A stretch of DNA of 64,000 nt from NCBI RefSeq assembly GCF_036199905.1, contig NZ_CP108109.1, positions 3,953,501-4,017,500 of the forward strand. Direction: 5' to 3'. The translations under genes were made by a program, and so were the position numbers. Below the pieces are notes generated by a model. The model was not told where the DNA came from. It did no database searches and saw only the letters and a list, made by a program, of their open reading frames with translations. The DNA is from Streptomyces sp. NBC_00223. GTDB lineage: Bacteria > Actinomycetota > Actinomycetes > Streptomycetales > Streptomycetaceae. Below are positions 31,547 to 40,336 of this stretch, one piece after another (positions within the stretch are counted from its first letter, which is position 1; each line of letters opens with the position of its first letter).

Positions 31547-33409
31547 TCAGTTGTCGGAGTCGCCGGTGCGGCTGCCGAGGGTCACGTCGGTGGTGTGGGC
31601 GGAACCGCCGCGGGTGTAGGTGATGGTCGCCTTGTCGCCCGGCTGGTGCTGCCAGATCTCACCGATCAGGGTCTGGCCGCTGTCGATCAGGGTGTCGTCG
31701 AACTTGGTGATGATGTCGCCGGCCTTGAGGCCTGCCGTGTCGCCGGGGCCGCCCGCCGTGATGGCGCCGGACGTCGTGGAGATCTTCGCGCCGTCACCGT
31801 CGTACTGGGTGTCGAGGCTGACGCCGATCAGCGGGTAGACGGGCTGGCCGGTCTTGATCAGCTGGTTGGCGACGCGCTTGGCCTGGTTGATCGGGATGGC
31901 GAAGCCGAGGCCGACGCTGCCGCCCTGGCTGCCCGGCTCGCTGTTGCCGGCCGGCTGGATGGCGGAGTTGATGCCGATGACCGCACCGTTCGCGTTGAGG
32001 AGCGGGCCGCCGGAGTTGCCGGGGTTGATGGACGCGTCGGTCTGGATGGCGCTCATGTAGGACGCGCTCGATCCCTGGCCGTCGCTGGAGGCGACCGGGC
32101 GGTGGACCGCGCTGACGATGCCGGTGGTGACCGTGCCGGACAGGCCGAAGGGCGCGCCGATGGCGATGGTCGTGTCGCCGACCGCGGAGTCGTCGGAGTT
32201 GCCGAGCGGCAGCGGGGTGAGCTTGAGGTTGCCGGCGTTCTTCAGCTTGACGACGGCCACGTCGTAGCCCTGGGCGCGGCCGACGACCGAGGCGTCGTAC
32301 GTGTTGCCGTTGGAGAAGGTGACGGTGAGCTTGCCGCCGTCGGCGGCCGGGGCGACCACGTGGTTGTTCGTGAGGATGTGGCCCTGGGTGTCGAAGACGA
32401 AGCCCGTGCCGGTGCCGCTCTCCTGGCTGCCGCTCGCCTTGATGGTGACGACGCTGGGCAGCGCCTTGTTGGCGATGCCCGCCACGGAGGTGGGGGAGCG
32501 GTTCAGCGCCTTGGTGTTGTTGGGCGCGGAAACGGTGGTGGACCCGGAGTTGTCGATGTTGTGGTGGGCGATCTCGTAGCCGACACCGCCGCCGACGCCG
32601 CCCGCCACGAGCGCGGCGACCAGCACCGCGGCGACCAGGCCGCCGATCCCGCGGCGCTTGCCGCCGCCGCCACCGTTCGACGGCGGCCCTGCGGGCACAG
32701 GCGCGCCCCACACCGGTCCGCCGGGGCCACCGGGGGTGCCCGGCTGCGGGTGCGGGGAGGCGTACGCCGGAGTGACCGGGACCGCGAAGGGGTCGCTCAG
32801 CTGGGACGCCGGAGGCTGCGCCGGGGTCGACGCCTGCCCGTACGCCGGCGGCTGCTCGGCCGCGAAGACGGCCGTCTGCGGCGCATAGCCCTCCGGCGAG
32901 GCGGAAGAGGCAGCCGAGGCGGCCGAGGCGGCAGGGGTGACGGGAGCGGCAGGGGGCGCGACAGAGGGCGCGACCGGCACGGGGGCCTGCGGCGCGTCGT
33001 ACGACGGGAGGGCCGGCGCGACCTGCTGCGGCGCCTCGTACGGCGAGTACTTCGGCGCGTCGTACGGAGAAGGCGCGGCGCCCGCGCCCGCCAGCTCGCT
33101 CGGCGGAGGCCCGTACGGCGACGGCGGCCCCACCGGCGGCGGCGCCTGCGTCGGCAGCACCTCGGTCCGCGACTCCTCCGCGTAAGCCGGAGCCGGAGCC
33201 GACGCCGACTCGGACGCGGCAGCAGGCGCGGGCTCCGACGGCTGGGCCGCCGGAACGGCCGGAGCGTCGGACGGGATCGGCGGCGCGGGGGGCGCAGGGG
33301 GCGCGGAGGGAGCCGGGGCCGCCGAGGCACCGTCGGGCGCGGCACCCTCGTGCGCGGCCGCCGACTCCGCAGCCGGCACGGCGGACCCGGCTTCGTTCTC
33401 GGTGCTCAC
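31547..33409 (-). CDS. HtrA/DegP-like trypsin-type serine protease with PDZ domain
   Basis: 620 residues from GTG after GAGGAG. The first 260 residues are a Pro/Ala-rich disordered cytoplasmic region, then one transmembrane helix (IGGLVAAVLVAALVAGGVGG). The protease domain has the triad in HILTNNHVVAP (His), GYDVAVVKLK (Asp) and DASINPGNSGGPLLNANGAV (Ser). A PDZ domain closes the protein (GGPGDTAGLKAGDIITKFDD). It probably degrades misfolded extracytoplasmic proteins. GC composition and location mark the return to core chromosome just beyond the tRNA. Confidence 0.93.
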   Translation of the reverse strand: MSTENEAGSAVPAAESAAAHEGAAPDGASAAPAPSAPPAPPAPPIPSDAPAVPAAQPSEPAPAAASESASAPAPAYAEESRTEVLPTQAPPPVGPPSPYGPPPSELAGAGAAPSPYDAPKYSPYEAPQQVAPALPSYDAPQAPVPVAPSVAPPAAPVTPAASAASAASSASPEGYAPQTAVFAAEQPPAYGQASTPAQPPASQLSDPFAVPVTPAYASPHPQPGTPGGPGGPVWGAPVPAGPPSNGGGGGKRRGIGGLVAAVLVAALVAGGVGGGVGYEIAHHNIDNSGSTTVSAPNNTKALNRSPTSVAGIANKALPSVVTIKASGSQESGTGTGFVFDTQGHILTNNHVVAPAADGGKLTVTFSNGNTYDASVVGRAQGYDVAVVKLKNAGNLKLTPLPLGNSDDSAVGDTTIAIGAPFGLSGTVTTGIVSAVHRPVASSDGQGSSASYMSAIQTDASINPGNSGGPLLNANGAVIGINSAIQPAGNSEPGSQGGSVGLGFAIPINQAKRVANQLIKTGQPVYPLIGVSLDTQYDGDGAKISTTSGAITAGGPGDTAGLKAGDIITKFDDTLIDSGQTLIGEIWQHQPGDKATITYTRGGSAHTTDVTLGSRTGDSDN

Positions 33410-33602
33410 AGCGATTCTCCTCAGGGTCAGGGCACACAACCAGAATGAAGGACGAAGGACAAATCACGTCGTGGGCACAGCATTTCCCACGGCGTGTCGG
33501 ACCGCCGTAAGCGGTAGCTGTGCGACGTCCGGTGCGACGCCCGCACCCGTGTGCCGGTCCCCGTACCACCGGCGAACGGCGTAACGGTGGCACCATGGCC
33601 CG

Positions 33603-34436
33603 GTGACGTATGCGCGCGTGGTCCCGGATTCGGGCCCGACGGGGCGGCCTGTCCAGGTCGTCGCCCATCGGGGCGCTTCCGAGGACGTACCAGAACATAC
33701 GCTCGCGGCGTACCGGAAAGCCATCGAGGACGGCGCTGACGCGCTGGAGTGCGACGTACGGCTGACAGCGGACGGCGAGCTGGTGTGCGTGCACGACTGG
33801 CGGGTCAACCGTACGTCCAACGGCCGCGGCGCCGTCTCCTCGCTCGAACTGGCCGACCTCGCCGCGCTGGACTTCGGCTCCTGGAAGGGGCAGCACTCCG
33901 ACCCCGAGACGCCCGAGCGCTTCGACCCGGGCGAGCGCAGCCGGGTGCTGACCCTCCACCGGCTGCTGGAGCTGGTCGCGGACACCGAACGCCGGGTCGA
34001 GCTGGCGATCGAGACCAAGCACCCCACCCGCTGGGCGGGCCAGGTCGAGGAACGCCTGCTGGAGGAGCTGCGGCGCTTCGGCCTCGACCGTCCCGCGCCC
34101 GGCGAGTCCTCGCAGGTCAGGGTGATGAGCTTCTCCTCGCGCTCGCTGCGCCGGGTACGGCTGGCCGCGCCCGCGCTGCCGACCGTCTACCTGATGCAGT
34201 ACGTGTCGCCGCGGCACCGGGACGGGCGGCTGCCGGCGGGCGTGGGGATCGCGGGGCCGAGCATGCGCATCCTGCGGGCCAACCCGGGGTACGTGGCGCG
34301 GCTGCACCGGGCGGGTCACCGCGTGCACGTCTGGACGGTGGACCGGCCGGAGGACGTGGAGCTGTGCGTACGGCTCGGGGTCGACGCCATCATCACCAAC
34401 CGTCCGGCGCAGGTGCTGTCCCAGCTGGGGCGCTGA
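33603..34436 (+). CDS. Glycerophosphodiester phosphodiesterase
   Basis: 277 residues, the GDPD TIM-barrel: VQVVAHRGASEDVPEHTLAA (catalytic His and Arg), ALECDVRLTADGELVCVHDW (metal-binding Glu/Asp and His), VELAIETKH, and the C-terminal VHVWTVDRPEDVELCVRLGV. It cleaves glycerophosphodiesters to glycerol 3-phosphate plus an alcohol. No signal peptide, so the cytoplasmic type is likely. Divergent from the HtrA-like gene. The GTG start is 193 bp from it; no strong ribosome site is seen, so the exact start is less certain. Confidence 0.9.
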   Translation: MTYARVVPDSGPTGRPVQVVAHRGASEDVPEHTLAAYRKAIEDGADALECDVRLTADGELVCVHDWRVNRTSNGRGAVSSLELADLAALDFGSWKGQHSDPETPERFDPGERSRVLTLHRLLELVADTERRVELAIETKHPTRWAGQVEERLLEELRRFGLDRPAPGESSQVRVMSFSSRSLRRVRLAAPALPTVYLMQYVSPRHRDGRLPAGVGIAGPSMRILRANPGYVARLHRAGHRVHVWTVDRPEDVELCVRLGVDAIITNRPAQVLSQLGR

Positions 34437-34820
34437 GCGCCGGAGAACGCCGGGCGGCGGGAAGCTCACCGACGCCGCCGACCCCGCCGACCGCCCGCCC
34501 CTCGACCCCGCCGGACCGCCGGGAAACGCAGGCCCGCGAGCCGGCCCCGGGCCCGGCCCGGAGGGATCACTTCGAGCCACGCCGAGCCGCCGAGTGACCG
34601 CTGAGACATCTGGGGCGGAAGTGGCGTACGCCCCTTACAGGTAGTGCGCCGGCGCACACGGACCCTGCCGACCGGGTTCCGAACGCGCCGGATCGTGCCA
34701 CGGGCATGGGCGTATCACGTATGAGCGCGTGGAGTGCGGCAATAGATCGCGGTTGGCCTGTTTCCGGTCGAGTCCCAAGGGGCATCCACCCTGTGGCGTG
34801 GGGTGAAGGAGGTCTCGGGG
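34437..34820. other. Intergenic region without recognised gene
   Basis: Between the phosphodiesterase and the ATP-binding protein. It contains short GC-rich inverted repeats (for example TGCGCCGGCGCA near 34647) and probably the promoter of the gene at 34821 (an AATAG-type patch near 34740). I see no ORF with a family-like product. Confidence 0.35.
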
Positions 34821-35411
34821 GTGTCGGTGATGGTGGCGCAAGAAGTGCCGACGTCCACAACCATGGCCCTGCCGCATGGTCCTACGGGTGTCGCGGACGC
34901 GCGCAGAAGGCTGCGCGAGGAGCTGTCCGCGCGGGGCGTGCCGGAGCCGGTGATCGACGACGCCGTGCTGATCCTCTCCGAGCTGATCAGCAACTCCTGT
35001 CGGCACGCCCGCCCGCTGGGTGATCGCGGGGACGGCGGATGGACCGGTCATGCGGGCGCGCAGGGGTCCGCCGGGCGTGTGGAGCGCGGCATACGGGCCG
35101 CCTGGGCGATCGACGAGGACGGGACGCTGGTCCTGGAGGTCACCGACGGCGGCGGCCCCACCCGGCCGCGGCCCTCCAGCCCCTCCCTGACCGCGCACGG
35201 CGGCCGGGGCCTGGGCATCGTGGGCAGCCTGGCGCTGCGCTGGGGTGTGCGGGATCCCGCGCCCGGCGAGGTCACGGTGTGGGCGGTGCTCGCGGTTCGG
35301 GGCCGGCACGCCCGGCGCGACGACGTGATGGGCACGGGGATCGGCCTGCCCATCGGGGTGCCGCTCGATCTCCCGCTGGACCTCGCCGAATCGCTCGACG
35401 ACCTCGGCTGA
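34821..35411 (+). CDS. RsbW/HATPase_c-type ATP-binding protein (anti-sigma-factor-like kinase)
   Basis: 196 residues from GTG with AAGGAGG 8 nt upstream. The GHKL fold is shown by ADARRRLREELSARGVPEPV, the N-box VLILSELISNSCRHARPL, the G1 box LEVTDGGGP and G2 HGGRGLGIVGSLALRWGV. Streptomyces encodes dozens of such single-domain proteins that regulate sigma factors or phosphatases. An insertion of about 25 Gly-rich residues lies between the N- and G1-boxes. Confidence 0.85.
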   Translation: MSVMVAQEVPTSTTMALPHGPTGVADARRRLREELSARGVPEPVIDDAVLILSELISNSCRHARPLGDRGDGGWTGHAGAQGSAGRVERGIRAAWAIDEDGTLVLEVTDGGGPTRPRPSSPSLTAHGGRGLGIVGSLALRWGVRDPAPGEVTVWAVLAVRGRHARRDDVMGTGIGLPIGVPLDLPLDLAESLDDLG

Positions 35412-35637
35412 GCGCGCGCCCGGGTACGTACGGTGGGCGCCCACCGGGCCGGCGCCCGAACACCCACCCGGGCCAGGCCCCACGAGCCCCCCACCCGGGC
35501 AAGCGCCCGGGCCCAAGCCCTGTCCCGGCTACGACCGCGGGGCCGGCGCCGCGCCCCCGCCCGTCGCGGTCCTCCCACCAGCCCGCCGGGCGCTAGGCTC
35601 GCGGCCGGAATACCGCCGCACCGGAAGAGACCGAGCC

Positions 35638-36609
35638 ATGGCCAAGAAGCGCGCGACCGCCACCACGACCAAGGGCCCGAAGGCCGCAACCGGCGCCGCC
35701 ATTCCTGTCGTCGGCGCGCGCGAACCCTGCCCGTGCGGTTCGGGCCGCAGGTACAAGGCGTGTCACGGCCGCGAGGCCGCCCACGCGGTCACCGAGCTGG
35801 TACGCCGTCCGTTCGAGGGCCTGCCCGGCGAGTGCGACTGGGTGGCGCTGCGCGAGCTCGTCCCCGCGGCGACCGTGCCGCTCGCCCTCAAGGACGCGCT
35901 TCCCGAGGGCGTGCCGTCGGTGACCCTCGGCACCGTGCTCCCGATGGCCTGGCCCGGGCTGCGCCGCGACACCGGCGCCGTCCTGCTCGGCCTGCAGAAC
36001 GACGCGTCGTCCGGCGACATCAGCCGCGACCTCGCCGACACCCTCACCCGCGCCCTGACCGCCGAGCCCGGCAACGCGGTCGAGGGCCGCCGCCCGGCGC
36101 AGGACGGACCGCGCCTCCAGGACCTGCTCGACCTGTCCGCGCCCTTCGAGCCCGAGGTGCACAGCGGCTTCGAGTTCTGGCTGGAGAACGTGGACACCGC
36201 GACCGGCGAGGTGGCCGCCTCCCTGGAGCGCGCCAACCAGGCCGCGATCCCGACCGTACGGCTGACCGGCGTGGACGCGGCCTACTGGTGCGAGACCCCG
36301 GAGAAGAACCACCTGCGGTGGGTCATGCCGCACCCGGAGGAGGCGCTGCTCGACGCGATGGCCCGGCTGCACGCGGCGGGTGCGTCCTCGCTCGGCGACG
36401 GTACGAGGCTGGTCGGCTCCTTCCGCGCGCACGGTCTGGTGGTCCCGGTGTGGGACCTGCCGGTCGGTATGACCGCGGACGACGTCGAGAAGCCGGCCGC
36501 GGCCTTCGGCGAGCGGCTGGCCGAGACCCTGACCCGTACGGACCCGCTGACGGGGGACGAGCGCCGGGCCCGCAGCGGCTTCACCAACCGGCAGATCACC
36601 CTGAGCTGA
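35638..36609 (+). CDS. SEC-C motif protein (DUF5926-like)
   Basis: 323 residues. A Lys/Thr/Ala-rich N-terminus leads to a SEC-C zinc motif, REPCPCGSGRRYKACHGRE (about 27-46), then a conserved domain (LVRRPFEGLPGECDWVALRE, RLTGVDAAYWCETPEKNHLR, AGASSLGDGTRLVGSFRAHG). It belongs to the actinobacterial DUF5926-type family. SEC-C motifs bind zinc and ribosome- or Sec-related partners; the exact role is unknown. A weak leader with GGAAGAGACC precedes ATG. Confidence 0.88.
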   Translation: MAKKRATATTTKGPKAATGAAIPVVGAREPCPCGSGRRYKACHGREAAHAVTELVRRPFEGLPGECDWVALRELVPAATVPLALKDALPEGVPSVTLGTVLPMAWPGLRRDTGAVLLGLQNDASSGDISRDLADTLTRALTAEPGNAVEGRRPAQDGPRLQDLLDLSAPFEPEVHSGFEFWLENVDTATGEVAASLERANQAAIPTVRLTGVDAAYWCETPEKNHLRWVMPHPEEALLDAMARLHAAGASSLGDGTRLVGSFRAHGLVVPVWDLPVGMTADDVEKPAAAFGERLAETLTRTDPLTGDERRARSGFTNRQITLS

Positions 36610-36842
36610 GCCGGTCCCGGCCCGACGCGAGCACCGACGCAAGCACCGACGCGAACCCCCACGCAAACCCCGTCGGAAGCACCGACGCGAACCCCGACGG
36701 ACCCCCCGTCAGAACCCCGGCCACCGCGGCCGCTCCGGACCCACCCCTGGACAGGGGTGCCGGCCGAGCGGCCGCCCGGTGATTCCGATCACAACTCCCG
36801 GGGAATCGCCGGGAATCGGCAGAACCCCCCGATCGAGGGAAT
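36610..36842. repeat. Imperfect 12-bp-class tandem repeats downstream of the SEC-C gene
   Basis: From about 36621 to 36715 the sequence is built from variations of ACGCGAACCCC and GACGCAAGCACC repeated about eight times. It encodes nothing recognisable. 36720-36842 is ordinary intergenic DNA leading into the small-RNA promoter. Confidence 0.6.
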
Positions 36843-36875
36843 TTGCGTTCGGACGAAGTCTTGTTACCGTTTGAA

Positions 36876-36922
36876 CAGCCCGGTCGCTGGTGCATCCCCC
36901 GTCGCCAGCGACCGGGCCTTTC
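36876..36922 (+). ncRNA. 6C-like small RNA candidate with its own promoter
   Basis: TTGCGT (36843-36848) and TACCGT (36865-36870), 16 bp apart, form a promoter. About 7 nt later begins a perfect 13-bp stem, GCCCGGTCGCTGG (36878-36890) with its complement (36905-36917), whose loop contains ATCCCCCGTC; CTTTCC follows. A C-rich AUCCCCCG loop on a strong hairpin is the hallmark of the actinobacterial 6C RNA. The 3' end is uncertain: it could stop after this hairpin or include a second structure (TTCCAT...ATGGAA, 36919-36954). Alternatively it is simply a terminator. Confidence 0.5.
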
Positions 36923-37511
36923 CATGCCCATGAGGCGGTCCGGCCAATGGAATCCACGGCTGTGCGACCCCGGGAGCACCGATACCGTCAGTCGTCGTTC
37001 GACGACGTCGCGCTGTGCCCGACATCCGCCCGATGCGGGCCGACATGCCCGGACCCACCGCTGACCGCGGCCAGCGGAAGGACGACGGCGAGCGCGGCGA
37101 CGCTCGCGAGGGCCACCCGGCGCAGTCCGGCCGCCCGGACCCGCTCCTGGTCGTCCGGAGCCCACGACGATCGCGAAGACCGCGACGCCCGCAAGGACCG
37201 CAGCACGGACGACGACCGCAGCGCCGACGACGATCCCGGCGCCCACGAGGACGGCGCCCACGAAGACCCCTGCTGCGACTTCTGCGTCTTCAAGGAGTCC
37301 CCCTGACCTCGACAGTTGACCTCGACCATTCCCCCGCACCCGAACATAGCGTTCCGGAACATGTCGTTCCGTCACCGCCACCCGGCCCGCCCCGAAACCG
37401 CCCGTCCGTGGCCCCGACGTCCCCCGAAGAGCTCCGCCGCCGCCCCCGGCGTCCCCGCCGCCCCCGGCGTCCCCCGAAAAGAGAAGTCCCCGCGCGCGCC
37501 CCCGCCCGCGC
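36923..37511. other. Intergenic region without confident gene
   Basis: Long gap between the small RNA candidate and the prim-pol gene. A minus-strand frame ending at 36988 has a hydrophobic segment (RRVALASVAALAVVLPLAAV), but no convincing start or ribosome site, so it is only a weak candidate for a small secreted or membrane protein. An Asp/Arg-rich plus-strand frame (36890-37306) mirrors it. The last 200 bp are proline-coding-like low-complexity DNA. Confidence 0.35.
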
Positions 37512-38198
37512 TCAGTACGTGAGCCGGTCCCCGTCCGGGGCCGTCCGCCCCGCCCTGACCAGCGCGTCCACCAGCATGTCGATCCGCGGCAGCCACGGCG
37601 CCGCCCCACCCGACTCGGCGACCGGCGGCCGTACCCACCGCAGCTGACCCGCGCTGCTGCTGGACGGCGGCAGGGCCACGTATCCCCCGTCACCGTGGTA
37701 GCGCAACGAGGTCGGCACCCACTCCTGGCTGTCGAGGAGTTCGCCGAGCTCGGCCAGCGAGTAGGGCGCCACCAGGAAGACATAGCGGGTCGGGGTGGCG
37801 AGCACCGGGCCGAGCCGGACGCCGAAGCGTTCGATCACCTCAAGGGCGCGCGCGCCCGCGACCGCCGGCAGGCTCGCGGCCGAGACATGGTCGCCGGTGG
37901 CGAGCACGACCGGCGCGTCCGGCCGCTCGCTCCACCACCAGCGGATCATCCTCGGGTCACGGGTGGCGGCGAGCAGCCCGGGGTCGAGCGGGTGGACCCC
38001 GGGCACCGGGCAGTTGGGACGCGGGCAGGCACACGGCTGTGCGCCCGCGGCCCGCCAGGTGGTGCGTTTGTCGTATCCGACGCCGGGTACCACACGCCAT
38101 TTCCACTGTTCGGCGTAGGTGAGCGCCGCGTTGAGCAACGCGGTCCGCCCCTTTCGCTGGAGTGAGAGCTTGCGTCGCCTTCCGAGGATCTCGCGCAT
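37512..38198 (-). CDS. Bifunctional DNA primase/polymerase (prim-pol) N-terminal-like protein
   Basis: 228 residues from ATG at 38196-38198 (MREILGRRRKLSLQRKGRTA). It contains AALTYAEQWKWRVVPGVGYD, the Cys-rich CACPRPNCPVPGVHPLDPGL and WWWSERPDAPVVLATGDHVS, the pattern of actinobacterial prim-pol N-terminal proteins. The catalytic acidic motif of active prim-pols is not obvious, so activity is uncertain. A longer upstream frame includes MGRSLGVNGKERAL, which could extend the N-terminus by 14 residues. Confidence 0.8.
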   Translation of the reverse strand: MREILGRRRKLSLQRKGRTALLNAALTYAEQWKWRVVPGVGYDKRTTWRAAGAQPCACPRPNCPVPGVHPLDPGLLAATRDPRMIRWWWSERPDAPVVLATGDHVSAASLPAVAGARALEVIERFGVRLGPVLATPTRYVFLVAPYSLAELGELLDSQEWVPTSLRYHGDGGYVALPPSSSSAGQLRWVRPPVAESGGAAPWLPRIDMLVDALVRAGRTAPDGDRLTY

Positions 38199-38618
38199 CA
38201 GCGCTCGTTCCTTTCCGTTAACGCCCAGGGATCTGCCCATTACACAACGTAGCTGTCGAGCACACCGCATACGAGGCAGCGCATCACGCTGCCAGCCGAG
38301 CGTGGAACGTGGCGGAGGGTGGCGCGCAATGGCGCTTCTTGGTTCGTGGTGCCCTGCTCGCGAGCCACTTCCGTGACTCCCGTTGGGCGAAGCACCCCTC
38401 GCCACTCGGGGTTGGGTCGGCCGTCAACTGCTTACGTACTACGACGCTTGAGCCGGACTTCGGGTTCCTACCCATCACCCGCGATATGACGCGCTGTTGG
38501 CTGGGATCAGTCGACAGCGCGCATGAACCGGGGGTGGCGGTTTCCGGCCAAGCTACGGGGGAGTGGCCCCGGACCGCAAGACTCCGACACCATTCCCGGT
38601 ACCAGGACAATCCTGGAC
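38199..38618. other. Divergent promoter region
   Basis: Holds the prim-pol promoter (TGTAAT on the minus strand near 38250) and presumably that of the phosphatase. CCAGGACAATCCTGG (38602-38616) is a perfect 6-bp-armed inverted repeat just before the small ORF at 38619. No convincing gene in the middle. Confidence 0.4.
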
Positions 38619-38732
38619 ATGCCCACGATCGTGCGTGTAGAAGTGGGGTCCTTGATAGCGGCGCAGCACGACATGGGGGTTTGCGATGCTATTCATCCAG
38701 ATGCTCCGCGCATTGCGGACGAAAAGCGCTGA
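38619..38732 (+). CDS. Small ORF abutting the phosphatase gene
   Basis: 37 residues (MPTIVRVEVGSLIAAQHDMG, VCDAIHPDAPRIADEKR). Its TGA is immediately followed by the TTG start of the phosphatase, suggesting translational coupling or a leader role. Codon use (ATA, GTA, TTG) is untypical for Streptomyces. AGGAC lies about 11 nt upstream of ATG. Weakly supported. Confidence 0.35.
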   Translation: MPTIVRVEVGSLIAAQHDMGVCDAIHPDAPRIADEKR

Positions 38733-40241
38733 TTGCCCCGCCTGCTGGTCCCCGGCCGGAAGCCCCCGGTCATGAGCCCCGCCCACGTCGGAAAAGTGGC
38801 CGGAACAGAGCCACTTCCTTCCGCTCAGGCGCACACTGGCGCCTCTGCGGCCGTGATCGGAGTACCGGTGGCCTCGCTGGTTCCGCGTGCCCCGGCCACG
38901 CCCGTGGTCCCGCCGTCCGGTTCGCGCGCCCCCGTTCTTCCTGCCCGCGGTACCCCCGCTCACACCCTTGCCGTCCAGGACCGGCTGGCCTCCTGGGTCT
39001 GCGATCTGTCGCTGCTGCACGAGCTGACCGAGCGGCTGGCCCGTACCGACGATCTGCACGACGCCCAGCACGAGGTGCTGCGGGCCGGCGCCACCCTGGT
39101 CGGCGCCCGGCGCGGCCTGATCGCGCTGGAGCCCGTCGACGGCCTGGGCCCGGACACCACCGTCGGCCTGGGGCTCGGGCACAGCGACCTCGGCGCCCTG
39201 GAGACCGTTCCGCATATTCCCGGCCATCCGACCGCCGCCGATCCCGCCGATCCGACGGCCGCCGAAACGGTCCACCGCGACCTCCTGCACGAACCCGGCC
39301 TCGCCCCCCGGCACCGCGAGGTCGCCGCCCAGCTCGGCCTCGGCGCGAGCTACGCGCTGCCGGTCGCCGCCGAGAGCGGGGGCCGGCTGGGCACGGCCGT
39401 CTGGTTCTACGACGAGCCCACCGAACCCGCCGACCGTCAGCGCCGTCTGATGGCCCTTTATCTGCGGTTCGCCGCCGAGCACCTGGCCCGCTGTCTCGAC
39501 CTGTGCCGTGCCCGGGGCACCACCGCCGCCCTCGCCGCGGAACTGCTGCCCGCCCGGCTGCCGGCCGTGCCCGGTGTGCGGATGGCCGTACGCCACCGGA
39601 CCGGACCGCGCGGCGGCGGCGACTGGTACGACGCCCTGCCGCTGCCCGAGGGCGCGCTCGGGCTGGCCGTCGGCGGGGTGACCGGGGCCGGGCCCGGCGC
39701 GGTCGCCGCCATGGGACGGCTGCGGGCCAGCCTGCGGGCGTACGCGGTGATGGAGGGCGAGGACCCGGTCGCCGTGCTGTCCGATCTGGAGCTGCTGATG
39801 CGGCTGACCGAACCGGCCCGCTCGGCGACGGCCCTGTTCGGCTACGCGACCGCGCTGTCCGGCGGCGGCCGCAAGCTCACGCTCGCCGGGGCCGGGCACT
39901 GCCCGCCGCTGGTGGTCGGCGACCGGCGCTGCGAGTTCGTGGAGACCACGCTGTCCGCGCCGCTGAACATGCTCAGTTGCTGGGAGGCGCCCAGCGTGGA
40001 GCTGCGCGCCCGGCCGGGCGAGACCCTGGTGCTCTACACCGACGGCCTGCTGCACCGCACCGGCGAGCCCGCCGACCGGGCCTTCGCCCGGCTGCACGCC
40101 GCCGCCCAGAGCGCGCCGCGGACCGTACGGGAGGACCCCGAGCACTTCGCCGACCATCTGGTGCGCACCGTGCTGCCCGACGGCCTGGACAGGACCGACG
40201 GGGTGGAGGACCTGGTGCTGCTGGTCGTGCGCTTCGACTGA
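38733..40241 (+). CDS. GAF plus PP2C/SpoIIE-type serine phosphatase
   Basis: About 502 residues from TTG (ATG at 38772 is an alternative). A disordered N-terminus of about 80 residues is followed by a GAF-like sensor domain (about 85-255, LLHELTERLARTDDLHDAQH) and a PP2C-like SpoIIE domain (about 275-500: RTGPRGGGDWYDALPLPEGA, LGLAVGGVTGAGPGAVAAMG, LVLYTDGLLHRTGEPADRAF). In active SpoIIE enzymes the second motif reads GDVxGHG with a metal-binding Asp; here it is GGVTGAG, so metal binding may be impaired. Partner of RsbW-like proteins encoded nearby, by family knowledge. Confidence 0.85.
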   Translation: MPRLLVPGRKPPVMSPAHVGKVAGTEPLPSAQAHTGASAAVIGVPVASLVPRAPATPVVPPSGSRAPVLPARGTPAHTLAVQDRLASWVCDLSLLHELTERLARTDDLHDAQHEVLRAGATLVGARRGLIALEPVDGLGPDTTVGLGLGHSDLGALETVPHIPGHPTAADPADPTAAETVHRDLLHEPGLAPRHREVAAQLGLGASYALPVAAESGGRLGTAVWFYDEPTEPADRQRRLMALYLRFAAEHLARCLDLCRARGTTAALAAELLPARLPAVPGVRMAVRHRTGPRGGGDWYDALPLPEGALGLAVGGVTGAGPGAVAAMGRLRASLRAYAVMEGEDPVAVLSDLELLMRLTEPARSATALFGYATALSGGGRKLTLAGAGHCPPLVVGDRRCEFVETTLSAPLNMLSCWEAPSVELRARPGETLVLYTDGLLHRTGEPADRAFARLHAAAQSAPRTVREDPEHFADHLVRTVLPDGLDRTDGVEDLVLLVVRFD

Positions 40242-40336
40242 TGTCCACAGGGCCGTCCGGCGGCCGTCTTCCCTCTTCCGCCCGCACACATACGATGGGA
40301 CGAAAGGTTCATCGAGTGGCGAGAGGGAGGCAGGAC

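Noticed and set aside
31794..34580. 928-aa minus-strand frame spanning the HtrA-like gene and the phosphodiesterase
   Set aside because: It is the off-frame shadow of two well supported genes and contains no recognisable domain.
36988..37362. Minus-strand 124-aa Ser-rich frame with a hydrophobic segment
   Set aside because: It overlaps low-complexity repeats and has no ribosome site at any reasonable start; mentioned only as a weak possibility within the intergenic entry.
38309..40336. N-terminal extension that would make the PepP frame 1,186 aa long
   Set aside because: The upstream 676 residues are the shadow frame of the phosphatase gene; GTG at 40337 has the ribosome site and the normal family length.
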